Origin: Patescibacteria group bacterium
Lineage (GTDB): Bacteria; Patescibacteriota; UBA1384; JAGGWG01
Direction: 5' to 3'
Length of the DNA: 24,921 nucleotides
Assembly (NCBI GenBank): GCA_028698375.1
Contig: JAQVDI010000005.1
Coordinates: 1 to 24,921, forward strand
The notes beneath the pieces are model-generated. The model searched no databases, was not told where the DNA came from, and saw only the letters and a program-made list of their open reading frames with translations. Below are positions 7,054 to 14,405 of this stretch, piece by piece (positions within the stretch are counted from its first letter, which is position 1; each line of letters opens with the position of its first letter). The position numbers were made by a program, and so were the translations under genes.

Positions 7054-9624
7054 ATGTCAAACGAAAAAGGAAATAAAAAAGAAAAACAAGGAAAATTTGC
7101 GAAAGATGTCAGGGATGTGGCCATTGTTGATGAGATGTCTACTTCTTATATTGATTATGCAATGAGTGTGATTGTTTCGCGCGCTTTGCCTGATGTGCGC
7201 GATGGCTTAAAGCCAGTGCATCGTCGTATTTTGTTCGCTATGAAAGAGGCGGGATTAGTTCCGCAAGGTCGATTTAGAAAAAGTGCCACGGTAGTGGGTT
7301 CAGTTTTGGGTCGTTATCATCCTCATGGTGATGTTGCGGTTTATGATTCTTTGGTTCGTTTGGCGCAGCCATTTTCTATGCGCTATCCGTTAATTAATGG
7401 TCAAGGTAACTTTGGCTCAATTGATGGTGATACTGCAGCAGCCATGCGTTATACCGAGACCAAATTAAAACCGATTTCTGAAACCATGCTTGCTGATATT
7501 GATAAGGATACGGTTGATTTTATGGATAACTACGACGGCACGCGCAAAGAGCCTAAGGTTTTAGCAGCGCGTTTGCCTAATCTTTTGATTAATGGCACGT
7601 TAGGCATTGCTGTTGGTATGGCCACAACAATTCCACCGCATAATTTGAGTGAAGTATGTGATGCTATTGTTTATTTAATTGATCATCCAGAGGCGGAGGT
7701 GGAAGATTTATTGCAATTTATTAAAGGCCCGGATTTGCCTACGGCTGGTTTGATTTATGATTTTGAAGAATTAAAAGCGATGTATTCATCCGGTAAGGGT
7801 CGGGTGATTATGCGGGCCAAAGCTGGAATTGAAGAAGGCCGTAATGGTCGTTTCAAAATTGTGGTTACAGAAATTCCTTACCAAGTTAACAAATCAGTTC
7901 TGTTACAGAAAATCGCTTTAGTGGTTAAAGATAAAAAAATCAAAGGCATTTCTGATTTACGTGATGAGTCCGGTAAAGCTGGTATTAAAATTGTGATTGA
8001 ATTAAAACGTGATGCTCATCCCAAGAAAGTTTTAAATCAGCTTTTTAAATATACACAAATGCAAGATACGCTTTATGCTAATATGTTGGCTCTTGATCAT
8101 GGTATCCAACCGCGCATTTTTAATCTTAAAAGTATGTTGGTTGCTTTTATCGAACATCGCAAAGAAGTGGTGATCCGCCGCACTAAGTTTGAGTTAAAGA
8201 AAGCAGAAGCGAGAAAGCATATTTTAGAAGGTTTATTAATTGCCTTGGACCATCTGGATGAAGTGATTAAAACTATTCGAGCGAGTGCTAATAGAGAAAT
8301 CGCCGCCAAAAATTTGGTCAAAAAATTTAAATTATCAGTTTTACAAGCTGAGGCGATTTTGGAAATGCGTTTGCATCAATTATCAGCTCTTGAGCGCCAA
8401 AATGTTTTAGACGAATATGAAGAAATTAAAAAATTGATTGCTGCCTTGCAAGAGTTATTAGGTAGTGAAAAGAAAATTTATGGGGTGATTAAAAAAGAAA
8501 CCAGTGATATCCAAGAAAAATTTGGGGATGTTCGTCGCACCAAGATTATTAAATCAAAAATCGGTGAAATGGGTTTGGAAGATTTGGTCGCCAATGAGCC
8601 CAATTTGGTGGCAATAACGCGCGATAATTATATTAAACGAATGCCGGTGAATACTTATCGATCGCAGGGTCGCGGCGGTAAAGGTGTTCTGGGTATGAGC
8701 ACAAAGGCAGAAGACGAAGTGGATAAAATTTTTGTGGCGATGACTCATGAGCGTCTGCTTTTCTTTACAGATCAGGGTCGAGTTTTGCAGGCGCTTGTTT
8801 ATGATTTACCCGAAGCTGCTCGTCAAGGCCGAGGTGCGCCACTCGTCAATTTTATTGAGTTGCGATCCAATGAAAAAGTGACGGCTGTGGTTAATTTGTC
8901 TAATCAATCTGATTATAAATATATGTTTATGGCTACCAAGCACGGTTTGGTGAAAAAGATTAATATCAGCGATCTTGCCAATGTGCGCAAAAGCGGCATT
9001 ATCATTGTCCATCTTAAAAATGAAGATGAGCTATTGTGGGCCAAGCCAACAATGGGTGATGATGAAGTCATTTTAGTCAGCGAAAATGGCCAATCAATTA
9101 GATTTAAAGAAAGCGATGCGCGGCCTATGGGTCGAGCTGCGGCTGGTGTTCGCGGTATTAAATTAAAAGCTGAAGATATTTTGGTTGGTATGGATGTGAT
9201 TGGTAAAGCTGGTCAAAATTCCAAAGAAATTGAAGATATGGAAGAGGCATTTAAAGAACAAGGTTTGAGCCAAGAAGATATGGATGAATTATTAAAAGAA
9301 AGTCGTCAAGCTACAGCTGATTTATTATTAATGACTGTTTCTCGTCAGGGTTATGGAAAATTATCCGCTTTGAAACAATTTAAAGTTCAAAATCGTGGTG
9401 GTTCGGGCGTCAAAGCGGCTAAAGTTACTCGTAAAACCGGCAATTTAGTGGTGGCGCGACTCGTCAGCCAAAATAAAAAAACCGAGTTGATTATAATTTC
9501 CAGAAAAGGTCAGATGATTAAAATTCCGCTAAAGAGTGTTCGTGCGCTTTCTCGTGTTACTCAAGGCGTTAAATTAATGCGCCTAAAAGTTGACGACGAA
9601 ATCGCCTCGGTCGCCGTTTCTTAA
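7054..9624 (+). CDS. gyrA: DNA gyrase subunit A
   Basis: Breakage-reunion subunit of gyrase. The start is set at 7054 (MSNEKGNKKE, 856 residues) because the 21 residues encoded upstream come from the repeat and an AT-rich remnant. Seen are DEMSTSYIDYAMSVIVSRALPDVRDGLKPVHRR, the DNA-gate motif GRYHPHGDVAVYDS, and the active-site Tyr133 in AAMRYTE. The C-terminal beta-pinwheel begins after a GyrA box (QGRGGKG), which separates gyrase from topoisomerase IV. At the position equivalent to E. coli GyrA S83 the residue is Val (V94), while D87 is retained (D98). An acidic segment rich in Glu, Asp and Met interrupts the pinwheel near KEIEDMEEAFKEQ. It lies 118 bases after gyrB, with the repeat between. 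Confidence 0.96.
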   Translation: MSNEKGNKKEKQGKFAKDVRDVAIVDEMSTSYIDYAMSVIVSRALPDVRDGLKPVHRRILFAMKEAGLVPQGRFRKSATVVGSVLGRYHPHGDVAVYDSLVRLAQPFSMRYPLINGQGNFGSIDGDTAAAMRYTETKLKPISETMLADIDKDTVDFMDNYDGTRKEPKVLAARLPNLLINGTLGIAVGMATTIPPHNLSEVCDAIVYLIDHPEAEVEDLLQFIKGPDLPTAGLIYDFEELKAMYSSGKGRVIMRAKAGIEEGRNGRFKIVVTEIPYQVNKSVLLQKIALVVKDKKIKGISDLRDESGKAGIKIVIELKRDAHPKKVLNQLFKYTQMQDTLYANMLALDHGIQPRIFNLKSMLVAFIEHRKEVVIRRTKFELKKAEARKHILEGLLIALDHLDEVIKTIRASANREIAAKNLVKKFKLSVLQAEAILEMRLHQLSALERQNVLDEYEEIKKLIAALQELLGSEKKIYGVIKKETSDIQEKFGDVRRTKIIKSKIGEMGLEDLVANEPNLVAITRDNYIKRMPVNTYRSQGRGGKGVLGMSTKAEDEVDKIFVAMTHERLLFFTDQGRVLQALVYDLPEAARQGRGAPLVNFIELRSNEKVTAVVNLSNQSDYKYMFMATKHGLVKKINISDLANVRKSGIIIVHLKNEDELLWAKPTMGDDEVILVSENGQSIRFKESDARPMGRAAAGVRGIKLKAEDILVGMDVIGKAGQNSKEIEDMEEAFKEQGLSQEDMDELLKESRQATADLLLMTVSRQGYGKLSALKQFKVQNRGGSGVKAAKVTRKTGNLVVARLVSQNKKTELIIISRKGQMIKIPLKSVRALSRVTQGVKLMRLKVDDEIASVAVS

Positions 9625-9748
9625 TCTGTTCGCTCCTCGAAGCTTTCTTGACCAGCCGTAGCTTTAACAAAGAAGGGTGCTAAGTGAGTCGCAGTAAGTT
9701 AAAAACAATAAAAAGCTCCCTAAATATGAAATTTTTGACCTTTAACTT

Positions 9749-9777
9749 TTGATTTTTAAATTATAGTTGTGTATTAT
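9749..9777 (+). promoter_or_regulatory. Promoter of the LysM-Slt pair (leaderless type)
   Basis: TTGATT (9749-9754), a 17-base spacer, and TATTAT (9772-9777), overlapping a perfect TATAAT (9775-9780). The ATG at 9785 is seven bases beyond TATTAT, predicting a leaderless mRNA. The rest of the 9625-9748 gap holds only degenerate repeat-like sequence; I see no clear gyrA terminator. Confidence 0.55.
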
Positions 9778-9784
9778 AATTTCG

Positions 9785-10183
9785 ATGCAAGAAGAAAAAA
9801 TGATCCGCATTCTTGGAGCGGGTACTTTGAGTATTTTAGTGGTTGTTATTTGTTTGATTTTTGGGATTATAACCCGACCCAAACCTGTTGATTCTGTTAA
9901 ATCAGTTAGCTTTGAGAATACTTTTGATAACCAGGCAACACTACCTGAACAACCTGCTGATGATCAGCTCTCCAACCAGGGTCAAGTTGCAGGAGCTCAA
10001 GCCGAAAATTCTTCGAATCAAACTGTTAAGCCAGCAACTGGTGAAAAATATACAGTTCAATCTGGAGATACACTTTACGGAATTGGTATCAAATTTAATA
10101 AAGATTGGAAAGAAATAGCAGCAGCTAATGATATTTCTGATTCTGGCAGTTTACATGAGGGTCAAGAATTAATTATTCCTTAA
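9785..10183 (+). CDS. Membrane-anchored LysM-domain protein
   Basis: Likely binds peptidoglycan at the cell surface. It has one N-terminal membrane segment (about residues 8-29, ILGAGTLSILVVVICLIFGII), a Gln/Asn/Ala-rich linker (about 30-85), and a single C-terminal LysM domain (about 88-132) beginning YTVQSGDTLYGIGIKF and ending EGQELIIP. The start is the ATG at 9785 because the promoter -10 box sits just upstream; a TTG further upstream at 9767 would fall inside the promoter, and the ATG at 9800 remains an alternative. It precedes a lytic transglycosylase by 16 bases, probably as one operon, suggesting that it helps target wall turnover. Confidence 0.85.
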   Translation: MQEEKMIRILGAGTLSILVVVICLIFGIITRPKPVDSVKSVSFENTFDNQATLPEQPADDQLSNQGQVAGAQAENSSNQTVKPATGEKYTVQSGDTLYGIGIKFNKDWKEIAAANDISDSGSLHEGQELIIP

Positions 10184-10199
10184 AAAATAAACCAAAATT

Positions 10200-10829
10200 A
10201 TGAAAAAAAGCTGGGTAAAAAAATTAACTTGGATTGTCCCCACTATTGCAGTATTAATTGCTGCTTATTTTGTAATCCCTCAATTAATTGCTGATAACGC
10301 TTACCCTTTGGAATATAAAGATTTAATAAAAAAATATTCTTTGAAATATGATATTGACCCTAATTTAGTCGCTGCCACTATTTGGCAAGAAAGCCATTTT
10401 GACCCTAATGCTGGTAGTGGTGCTGGTGCTTTGGGTTTAATGCAAATTATGCCTGCAACTGCACAAGGTATTGCCAATGAGTTAGGAGAAGGTGAATCTT
10501 TTAACACTCAGATGCTTTTTGACCCTGATGTTAGTATCCGTTATGGTACCTGGTATTTGTCACATTATGTTAAAAAATATGCCAGTGTTAGTTTGGCTTT
10601 AGTGGCCTATAATGGTGGATTTGGTTTAGCGGATCAGATGGCAGCAACTGGGGCATACGAAACTTTAAATTATGAGACTGCTAATTACTATCAACGTGTT
10701 CAGGAGGTAAAAACTGTTTATGACCAACTTTATGGTCGTTGGTGGGAAACAGCAACAGTAAAATCAAAACCTAAGCGTCCTACTTTGCCAACTGTGGTGA
10801 TATTTGTTAAAAATTGGTTAGGATTATAA
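10200..10829 (+). CDS. Slt-type lytic transglycosylase
   Basis: Cleaves the glycan strands of peptidoglycan to give anhydro-muropeptides. An N-terminal membrane segment (about residues 9-30) is followed by the SLT fold: catalytic E64 in ATIWQESHFDPNAGS, then ALGLMQIMPATAQ (78-90) and ALVAYNGGFG. The enzyme would face outward, tethered to the membrane. A C-terminal extension ends in a basic/proline stretch and a short hydrophobic tail (PTVVIFVKNWLGL) not typical of the family. It is close behind the LysM gene (16-base gap), so both likely act together in wall remodelling or division. Confidence 0.9.
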   Translation: MKKSWVKKLTWIVPTIAVLIAAYFVIPQLIADNAYPLEYKDLIKKYSLKYDIDPNLVAATIWQESHFDPNAGSGAGALGLMQIMPATAQGIANELGEGESFNTQMLFDPDVSIRYGTWYLSHYVKKYASVSLALVAYNGGFGLADQMAATGAYETLNYETANYYQRVQEVKTVYDQLYGRWWETATVKSKPKRPTLPTVVIFVKNWLGL

Positions 10830-10879
10830 GTGTTAGAGACTGCACAAATTTCAAAATCCAAATTAAAAATATCAAAGAT

Positions 10880-12589
10880 ATGAAAAGTAAAGAACTCAGG
10901 CAAAAGTTTTTAGATTTTTTTGAAGCTAAAGGTCATAAAATTATTCCATCTGCTCCTCTAATTCCTAGCGAACTTGATCCGAGCGTGCTTTTTACGACAG
11001 CTGGGATGCAACAATTTAAACGATTTTATTCAGAACCTAAAGAGGCGCCAGCAATGCGTATCGCGACTTGTCAACAATGTGTTCGTACTGGCGATATTGA
11101 AGAAGTCGGGGATGAATCGCATCTGACTTTTTTTGAAATGTTGGGTAATTTTTCTTTTAATAATTATGGCAAAAAAGAAGCAATTGAATGGGCTTGGGAA
11201 TTTTTGACAGATCAAAATTGGCTTGGAATTGATAAAAAAAGGATTGATGCAACTTATTTTGATCATGAAAAAGCAAAAAAAGGCATTAGTATTATTGAGG
11301 ATACGGATTTAGAGTCGTTAGCAATTTTAAAAACATTGTCGGGATTAAATAAAATTGAAGCTCAGGGTGAAGATAACTTTTGGTCACTTGGAACTGAGGG
11401 TTCTCCTGGTGGTCCAACGGTTGAATTTTATATTGATGGCGTAGAAGTTTGGAATTTGGTGTTTAACGAATGGATTTTTAAAGAAAGCCATTGGCATTCT
11501 TTTGGAGTCAAGGGTGTAGATACGGGTATGGGTTTAGAAAGATTAATTGCTGTTTTAAACATGGAAAAAAATGTTTATGACACAGATTTATTTCAGTCAA
11601 TCATTAAGAAAATTGAGGAATTATCAGGTAAAAAATATCAAGATAATCAACAGGCATTTCGCATTATTGCTGATCATCTTAGAGCTGCAACTTTTTTAAT
11701 TGCTGACGGAGTAGAGCCGAGCAATAAAGAACGTGGTTATATTGTTCGTCGTTTGATCCGTAGAGCAATTGTTAAAGCTAAAAAATTAGGGATTGAGAAC
11801 ATTTTTGTGGCAGAAATTGCTGATGAGGTCGTTGAAATCTACAAAGATATTTATTCGGAGTTGGAAAATAAAAGGGATAATGTAAAGCAGACTTTACAAA
11901 ATGAAGAAGAGAAATTTAGAAAAACTCTGAGTTTGGGTTTAAAAGAATTTGAAAAAATAAAACAGGATTTAACTGGGCAAAAAGCTTTTCGGCTTTATGA
12001 AACTTACGGTTTTCCCTTAGAAATGACAGAGGAGTTGGCTAAAGAACAAAATGTTCAAATTGATAAAGAGGAATTTAAAAAAGCATTTAAGGAACATCAG
12101 AAGAAATCGCGGACAGCTTCAGTAGGGATGTTTAAGGGTGGGTTGGCAGATTCAGGAGAAGAAACCAAAAAATTGCATACAGCAGCTCATTTACTTTTAG
12201 CAGCTTTGCGTCAAGTTTTAGGAAATGGGGTTTTCCAAAAAGGGTCTAATATTACATCTGAAAGACTACGTTTTGATTTTTCACACAATGAAAAATTAAC
12301 TTCAGAACAATTAAAACAAGTGGAAGATTTAGTGAATGAACAGATTCAAGCGGCAATTCCCGTGGAAATGACAGAAATGGGTCTGAATGAAGCAAAAAAA
12401 TCTGGTGCCATGGGCGTATTTGAAAGTAAATATGGTGATAAGGTCAAAGTTTATACCATTGATGGTTTCTCTAACGAAATCTGCGGCGGTCCGCATGTAG
12501 AAAATACTAAAGATTTAGGCTATTTTAAAATTGTTAAAGAAGAATCCTCCTCAGCTGGCGTGCGTAGGATAAAAGCGATTTTAAAATAA
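10880..12589 (+). CDS. alaS: Alanine--tRNA ligase, lacking the C-terminal domain
   Basis: Class II synthetase that charges tRNA-Ala and clears mischarged Ser/Gly. The start is the ATG at 10880 (MKSKELRQKFLDFF, the usual AlaRS beginning); an upstream GTG in frame overlaps the transglycosylase and encodes repeat-like residues. The catalytic domain shows FTTAGMQQFK, FFEMLGNFSF and the motif 3 GMGLERL. The tRNA-recognition region and the editing domain follow, with zinc ligands HTAAH (H433, H437) and CGGPH (C535, H539). The protein stops at 569 residues right after SSSAGVRRIKAI, whereas typical bacterial AlaRS is about 870 and continues with the DHHA1/C-Ala domain. No frameshifted remainder is seen downstream, where khpA follows. 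Confidence 0.94.
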   Translation: MKSKELRQKFLDFFEAKGHKIIPSAPLIPSELDPSVLFTTAGMQQFKRFYSEPKEAPAMRIATCQQCVRTGDIEEVGDESHLTFFEMLGNFSFNNYGKKEAIEWAWEFLTDQNWLGIDKKRIDATYFDHEKAKKGISIIEDTDLESLAILKTLSGLNKIEAQGEDNFWSLGTEGSPGGPTVEFYIDGVEVWNLVFNEWIFKESHWHSFGVKGVDTGMGLERLIAVLNMEKNVYDTDLFQSIIKKIEELSGKKYQDNQQAFRIIADHLRAATFLIADGVEPSNKERGYIVRRLIRRAIVKAKKLGIENIFVAEIADEVVEIYKDIYSELENKRDNVKQTLQNEEEKFRKTLSLGLKEFEKIKQDLTGQKAFRLYETYGFPLEMTEELAKEQNVQIDKEEFKKAFKEHQKKSRTASVGMFKGGLADSGEETKKLHTAAHLLLAALRQVLGNGVFQKGSNITSERLRFDFSHNEKLTSEQLKQVEDLVNEQIQAAIPVEMTEMGLNEAKKSGAMGVFESKYGDKVKVYTIDGFSNEICGGPHVENTKDLGYFKIVKEESSSAGVRRIKAILK

Positions 12590-12595
12590 AATTTC

Positions 12596-12624
12596 TTGCA
12601 ATAGTGAAAAATTTTTGTTAGTTT
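12596..12624 (+). promoter_or_regulatory. Putative khpA promoter
   Basis: TTGCAA (12596-12601), a 17-base spacer, and TAGTTT (12619-12624) preceded by TGT, an extended -10 feature. The leader would be about 25 bases. Confidence 0.35.
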
Positions 12625-12654
12625 GGAAGTACATTTTGAAAACTAAAAGAAATT

Positions 12655-12942
12655 ATGGAAAAAGTTGATCAAGAATTTGTGGAGTACATTGTAAAATCGA
12701 TTGTGGATCACCCCGAAGATGTGAGTACGGAAAGAGTTTTGGATGAAATGGGAGTGTTAATTACTTTAAAAGTTAATGATGAAGATCTGGGCAAAGTGAT
12801 TGGCAAAAGAGGTCAAACTATTAATTCAATTCGCACAGTTCTGCGTGCTATGGGTATGAAAAGTAAAGCGCGAATTAATTTAAAGCTTGAAGAACCTAAC
12901 CGTCCAATGGAAGAAAAACCGGAAACCCCGGTTGAAGAATAA
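12655..12942 (+). CDS. khpA: KH-domain RNA-binding protein KhpA
   Basis: Small single-stranded-RNA-binding protein, thought in Firmicutes to work as a dimer with KhpB as an RNA chaperone affecting cell division and elongation. The 95 residues contain one type II KH domain with the GxxG loop G50-K51-R52-G53 in GKVIGKRGQTINSIR. The C-terminus (81-95) is acidic and proline-rich. In many bacteria khpA lies between rpsP and rimM/trmD; here it precedes trmD with a terminator and the candidate ncRNA between them, a remnant of that operon. It ends in a strong terminator. Confidence 0.9.
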   Translation: MEKVDQEFVEYIVKSIVDHPEDVSTERVLDEMGVLITLKVNDEDLGKVIGKRGQTINSIRTVLRAMGMKSKARINLKLEEPNRPMEEKPETPVEE

Positions 12943-12950
12943 GATAAATA

Positions 12951-12990
12951 AAAAAGAGCTGACTCGTCTGAGAATGCTCTTTTTTTATTT
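12951..12990 (+). terminator. Intrinsic terminator after khpA
   Basis: AAAAAGAGC (12951-12959) pairs with GCTCTTTTT (12976-12984), an inner CTC/GAG helix lies in the loop, and a T-run continues to 12986. It starts 8 bases after the khpA stop. Confidence 0.85.
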
Positions 12991-13017
12991 GATTTTTTTA
13001 ATTCTTTTTAGTATTAT
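12989..13017 (+). promoter_or_regulatory. Promoter of the candidate ncRNA
   Basis: TTGATT (12989-12994), a 17-base spacer, and TATTAT (13012-13017), identical in both boxes and spacing to the LysM promoter. The predicted first base is G13024. The -35 box follows directly on the T-rich tail of the khpA terminator. Confidence 0.55.
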
Positions 13018-13023
13018 TTAAAA

Positions 13024-13242
13024 GGTTTCCGGGATCACGATTTGTTAGGCTCGTTTTGCTAACGAGTCGCCGGAGCTTATCTTATCAGCGTTGTGAAGAG
13101 AGGAGGGATGTGTATGCGCTGGCATAGCACCGAGGAGGGCGGCTGAACTGGCGATATCGCCTTACTCCCGGCGGCGTTCGCCTCGCAAGTGGGAGTAACA
13201 ACCTCTGATGGGCGGTGATGTTATGCCGCCCTTTTTCTTTTT
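13024..13242 (+). ncRNA. Candidate structured non-coding RNA, class unknown
   Basis: About 218 bases, far more GC-rich than the flanks, without a convincing reading frame, bracketed by a promoter and an intrinsic terminator. Helices visible: TCCGG/CCGGA (13028-13032/13070-13074) enclosing GGCTCGTT/AACGAGTC (13048-13055/13061-13068); GTGTATGC/GCATAGCAC (13110-13117/13122-13130, bulged A126); GGCG/CGCC (13150-13153/13158-13161); TTACTCCC/GGGAGTAA (13162-13169/13191-13198) with an inner GGC/GCC; and the terminator stem. AGAGG/CCTCT (13099-13103/13202-13206) could close a multi-helix domain. GGGCGGC at 13137-13143 can also pair with the terminator's right arm, giving an alternative fold. I find none of the hallmark motifs of RNase P RNA, SRP RNA, tmRNA or 6S RNA. 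It could be a free RNA or a switch ahead of trmD. Confidence 0.65.
13210..13242 (+). terminator. Intrinsic terminator of the candidate ncRNA
   Basis: GGGCGG (13210-13215) pairs with CCGCCC (13226-13231) around a 10-base loop, followed by a T-rich tract with one C. The left arm has a competitor at 13137-13143. Confidence 0.8.
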
Positions 13243-13328
13243 AAAATTTTATAATTTTGATATTGGAAATTGATTAGAAATTAGTAATTAGTGTAATTAG
13301 AAATTTAATTGTAAATTTATAAATCTAG

Positions 13329-13368
13329 ACTTTATCTTTCAGAATTAATCTGATAGATTAGATAAAGT
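13329..13368 (+). promoter_or_regulatory. Hairpin abutting the trmD start codon
   Basis: ACTTTATCT (13329-13337) pairs perfectly with AGATAAAGT (13360-13368), whose last base directly precedes the trmD ATG. An inner helix TCAGA/TCTGA (13339-13343/13349-13353) extends it. If transcribed it would present or mask the start site. No Shine-Dalgarno sequence is visible. Confidence 0.45.
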
Positions 13369-14082
13369 ATGAGGATAAACATTTTAACTCTTTTCCCAGA
13401 ATTTTTTGATACGCCGCTCAAAACGAGCATGATGCATAAGGCTCAAAGAATAAAAGCGGTTGATTTTAAGTTTTATAATTTACGGGATTTCGGTATTGGC
13501 CCACGCTATCAGGTTGATGATCGGCCTTATGGCGGAGGCGCTGGCATGATTTTGCGAGTTGATGTGGTGGATAAAGCGATTGAAAAAATTAAAAAAAATG
13601 ATCCCAAAACTAAAATTATTTTATTAACTCCGAAAGGACAAACTTTTAATCAAGATTTAGCTCAAAATTTAGCAATCAAGAATAGTTTAACTTTAATTTG
13701 TGGCCATTATGAAGGGTTTGATGAGAGAATCCGCGATTTGGTAGATGCAGAAATATCAATCGGCAATTTTGTTTTAACCGGCGGTGAACCGGCTACACTG
13801 GTTATAATTGATGCCATTACCCGTTTAATCCCTGGTGTTTTGGATCATGAATCCGCTAAAGAAGAAAGTTTTTCTTTAAAAATTGAGAATTCTTTGCAAA
13901 ATTGTAAATTGAAAATTGAAAATTGTCTTGAATACCCGCACTATACAAGACCAGTGGACTTTAACCGCAAAAAAGTCCCTAAAATTTTGCTCTCTGGCAA
14001 TCATGTTGAAGTCAAAAAATGGCGTTTGCAACAAGCGATTGAAGAAACAGAGAAGAGAAAAAATAACCCGCCTAAGATGTAG
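13369..14082 (+). CDS. trmD: tRNA (guanine37-N1)-methyltransferase
   Basis: SPOUT-class knotted enzyme that makes m1G37 in tRNAs and prevents +1 frameshifting. Diagnostic motifs: DDRPYGGGAGMILR, CGHYEGFDERI, ISIGNFVLTGGE in the knot, and YTRPVDFNRKKVPKILLSGNH in the C-terminal domain. The length is 237 residues. Between EESFS and LEYPHYTRP, where homologues have about 3-5 residues, there is a 17-residue segment rich in the repeated unit KIEN, encoded by AT-rich tandem-like DNA (about 13877-13927). It lies in the flexible linker region, so function is probably kept. The final codons also encode the reverse-strand terminator of the neighbouring small gene. Confidence 0.94.
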   Translation: MRINILTLFPEFFDTPLKTSMMHKAQRIKAVDFKFYNLRDFGIGPRYQVDDRPYGGGAGMILRVDVVDKAIEKIKKNDPKTKIILLTPKGQTFNQDLAQNLAIKNSLTLICGHYEGFDERIRDLVDAEISIGNFVLTGGEPATLVIIDAITRLIPGVLDHESAKEESFSLKIENSLQNCKLKIENCLEYPHYTRPVDFNRKKVPKILLSGNHVEVKKWRLQQAIEETEKRKNNPPKM

Positions 14083-14090
14083 ACGGGTTA
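14050..14090 (-). terminator. Reverse-strand terminator embedded in the trmD 3' end
   Basis: On the minus strand, TAACCCG (14090-14084) pairs with CGGGTTA (14070-14064) around a 13-base loop, followed by TTTTTTCTCTTC. The hairpin starts at the stop codon of the small reverse gene and occupies trmD coding sequence. On the plus strand no T-run follows, so it acts in one direction only. Confidence 0.7.
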
Positions 14091-14330
14091 AGGGCGGAGA
14101 GATAATTGGTGTTCTTCATTTTCTTCACAAGCTAACTGAAGTGCAGGTTCAATATTACTTGTGGCAATTACATTTATAAATGAGTAGGAGTTATCAATTT
14201 TGATAGCTAAAATTTTGCCATCTGGAATTCTGCAAAAAATTATTCCGCTAAAATTGTCATTAGCAGAAGCTAGCGGATCTTCATTGCTAAATCCGCCGCA
14301 AAAAATGCCACTTATTACTTGGTTAGCCAT
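14088..14330 (-). CDS. Small protein of unknown function (80 aa)
   Basis: I do not recognise the family. The start at 14330 is well supported: AGGAG lies six bases before the ATG, one of the few clear Shine-Dalgarno sequences in the window, and a TATAAT promoter box lies upstream. A longer frame back to 14429 would start ahead of that promoter. The protein begins MANQVISGIFCGGFSNED, has no membrane segment, contains Cys11 and Cys33, alternates hydrophobic beta-like stretches (SGIIFCRIPDGKILAIKI, YSFINVIAT), and ends acidic (EENEEHQ). It is likely a small cytoplasmic beta-rich protein. Its own promoter, ribosome site and terminator argue that it is real. Confidence 0.72.
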   Translation of the reverse strand: MANQVISGIFCGGFSNEDPLASANDNFSGIIFCRIPDGKILAIKIDNSYSFINVIATSNIEPALQLACEENEEHQLSLRP

Positions 14331-14367
14331 TATCTTCTCCTTTAGGTTCAAGGTACTAGATAAATTT

Positions 14368-14396
14368 ATTATAACTAAAAATTGGATAATACATAA
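14368..14396 (-). promoter_or_regulatory. Promoter of the small reverse-strand gene
   Basis: On the minus strand, TATAAT at 14373-14368, a 17-base spacer, and a weak -35 TTATGT at 14396-14391. The leader would be about 30 bases and contains the Shine-Dalgarno AGGAG (14341-14337). It is divergent from the uvrB promoter 10 bases away. Confidence 0.55.
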
Positions 14397-14405
14397 TAAA
14401 AACAG

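Noticed and set aside
10814..10879. Upstream GTG start for AlaRS.
   Set aside because: It overlaps the end of the transglycosylase gene and encodes filler; AlaRS homologues begin at the equivalent of 10880.
13024..13242. Known riboswitch or ribozyme (fluoride, glmS, TPP or hammerhead), prompted by CTGATG, CTCCCGG and GGCGAT words.
   Set aside because: The words are not in the required order or structural context, and the core consensus elements of each class are missing.
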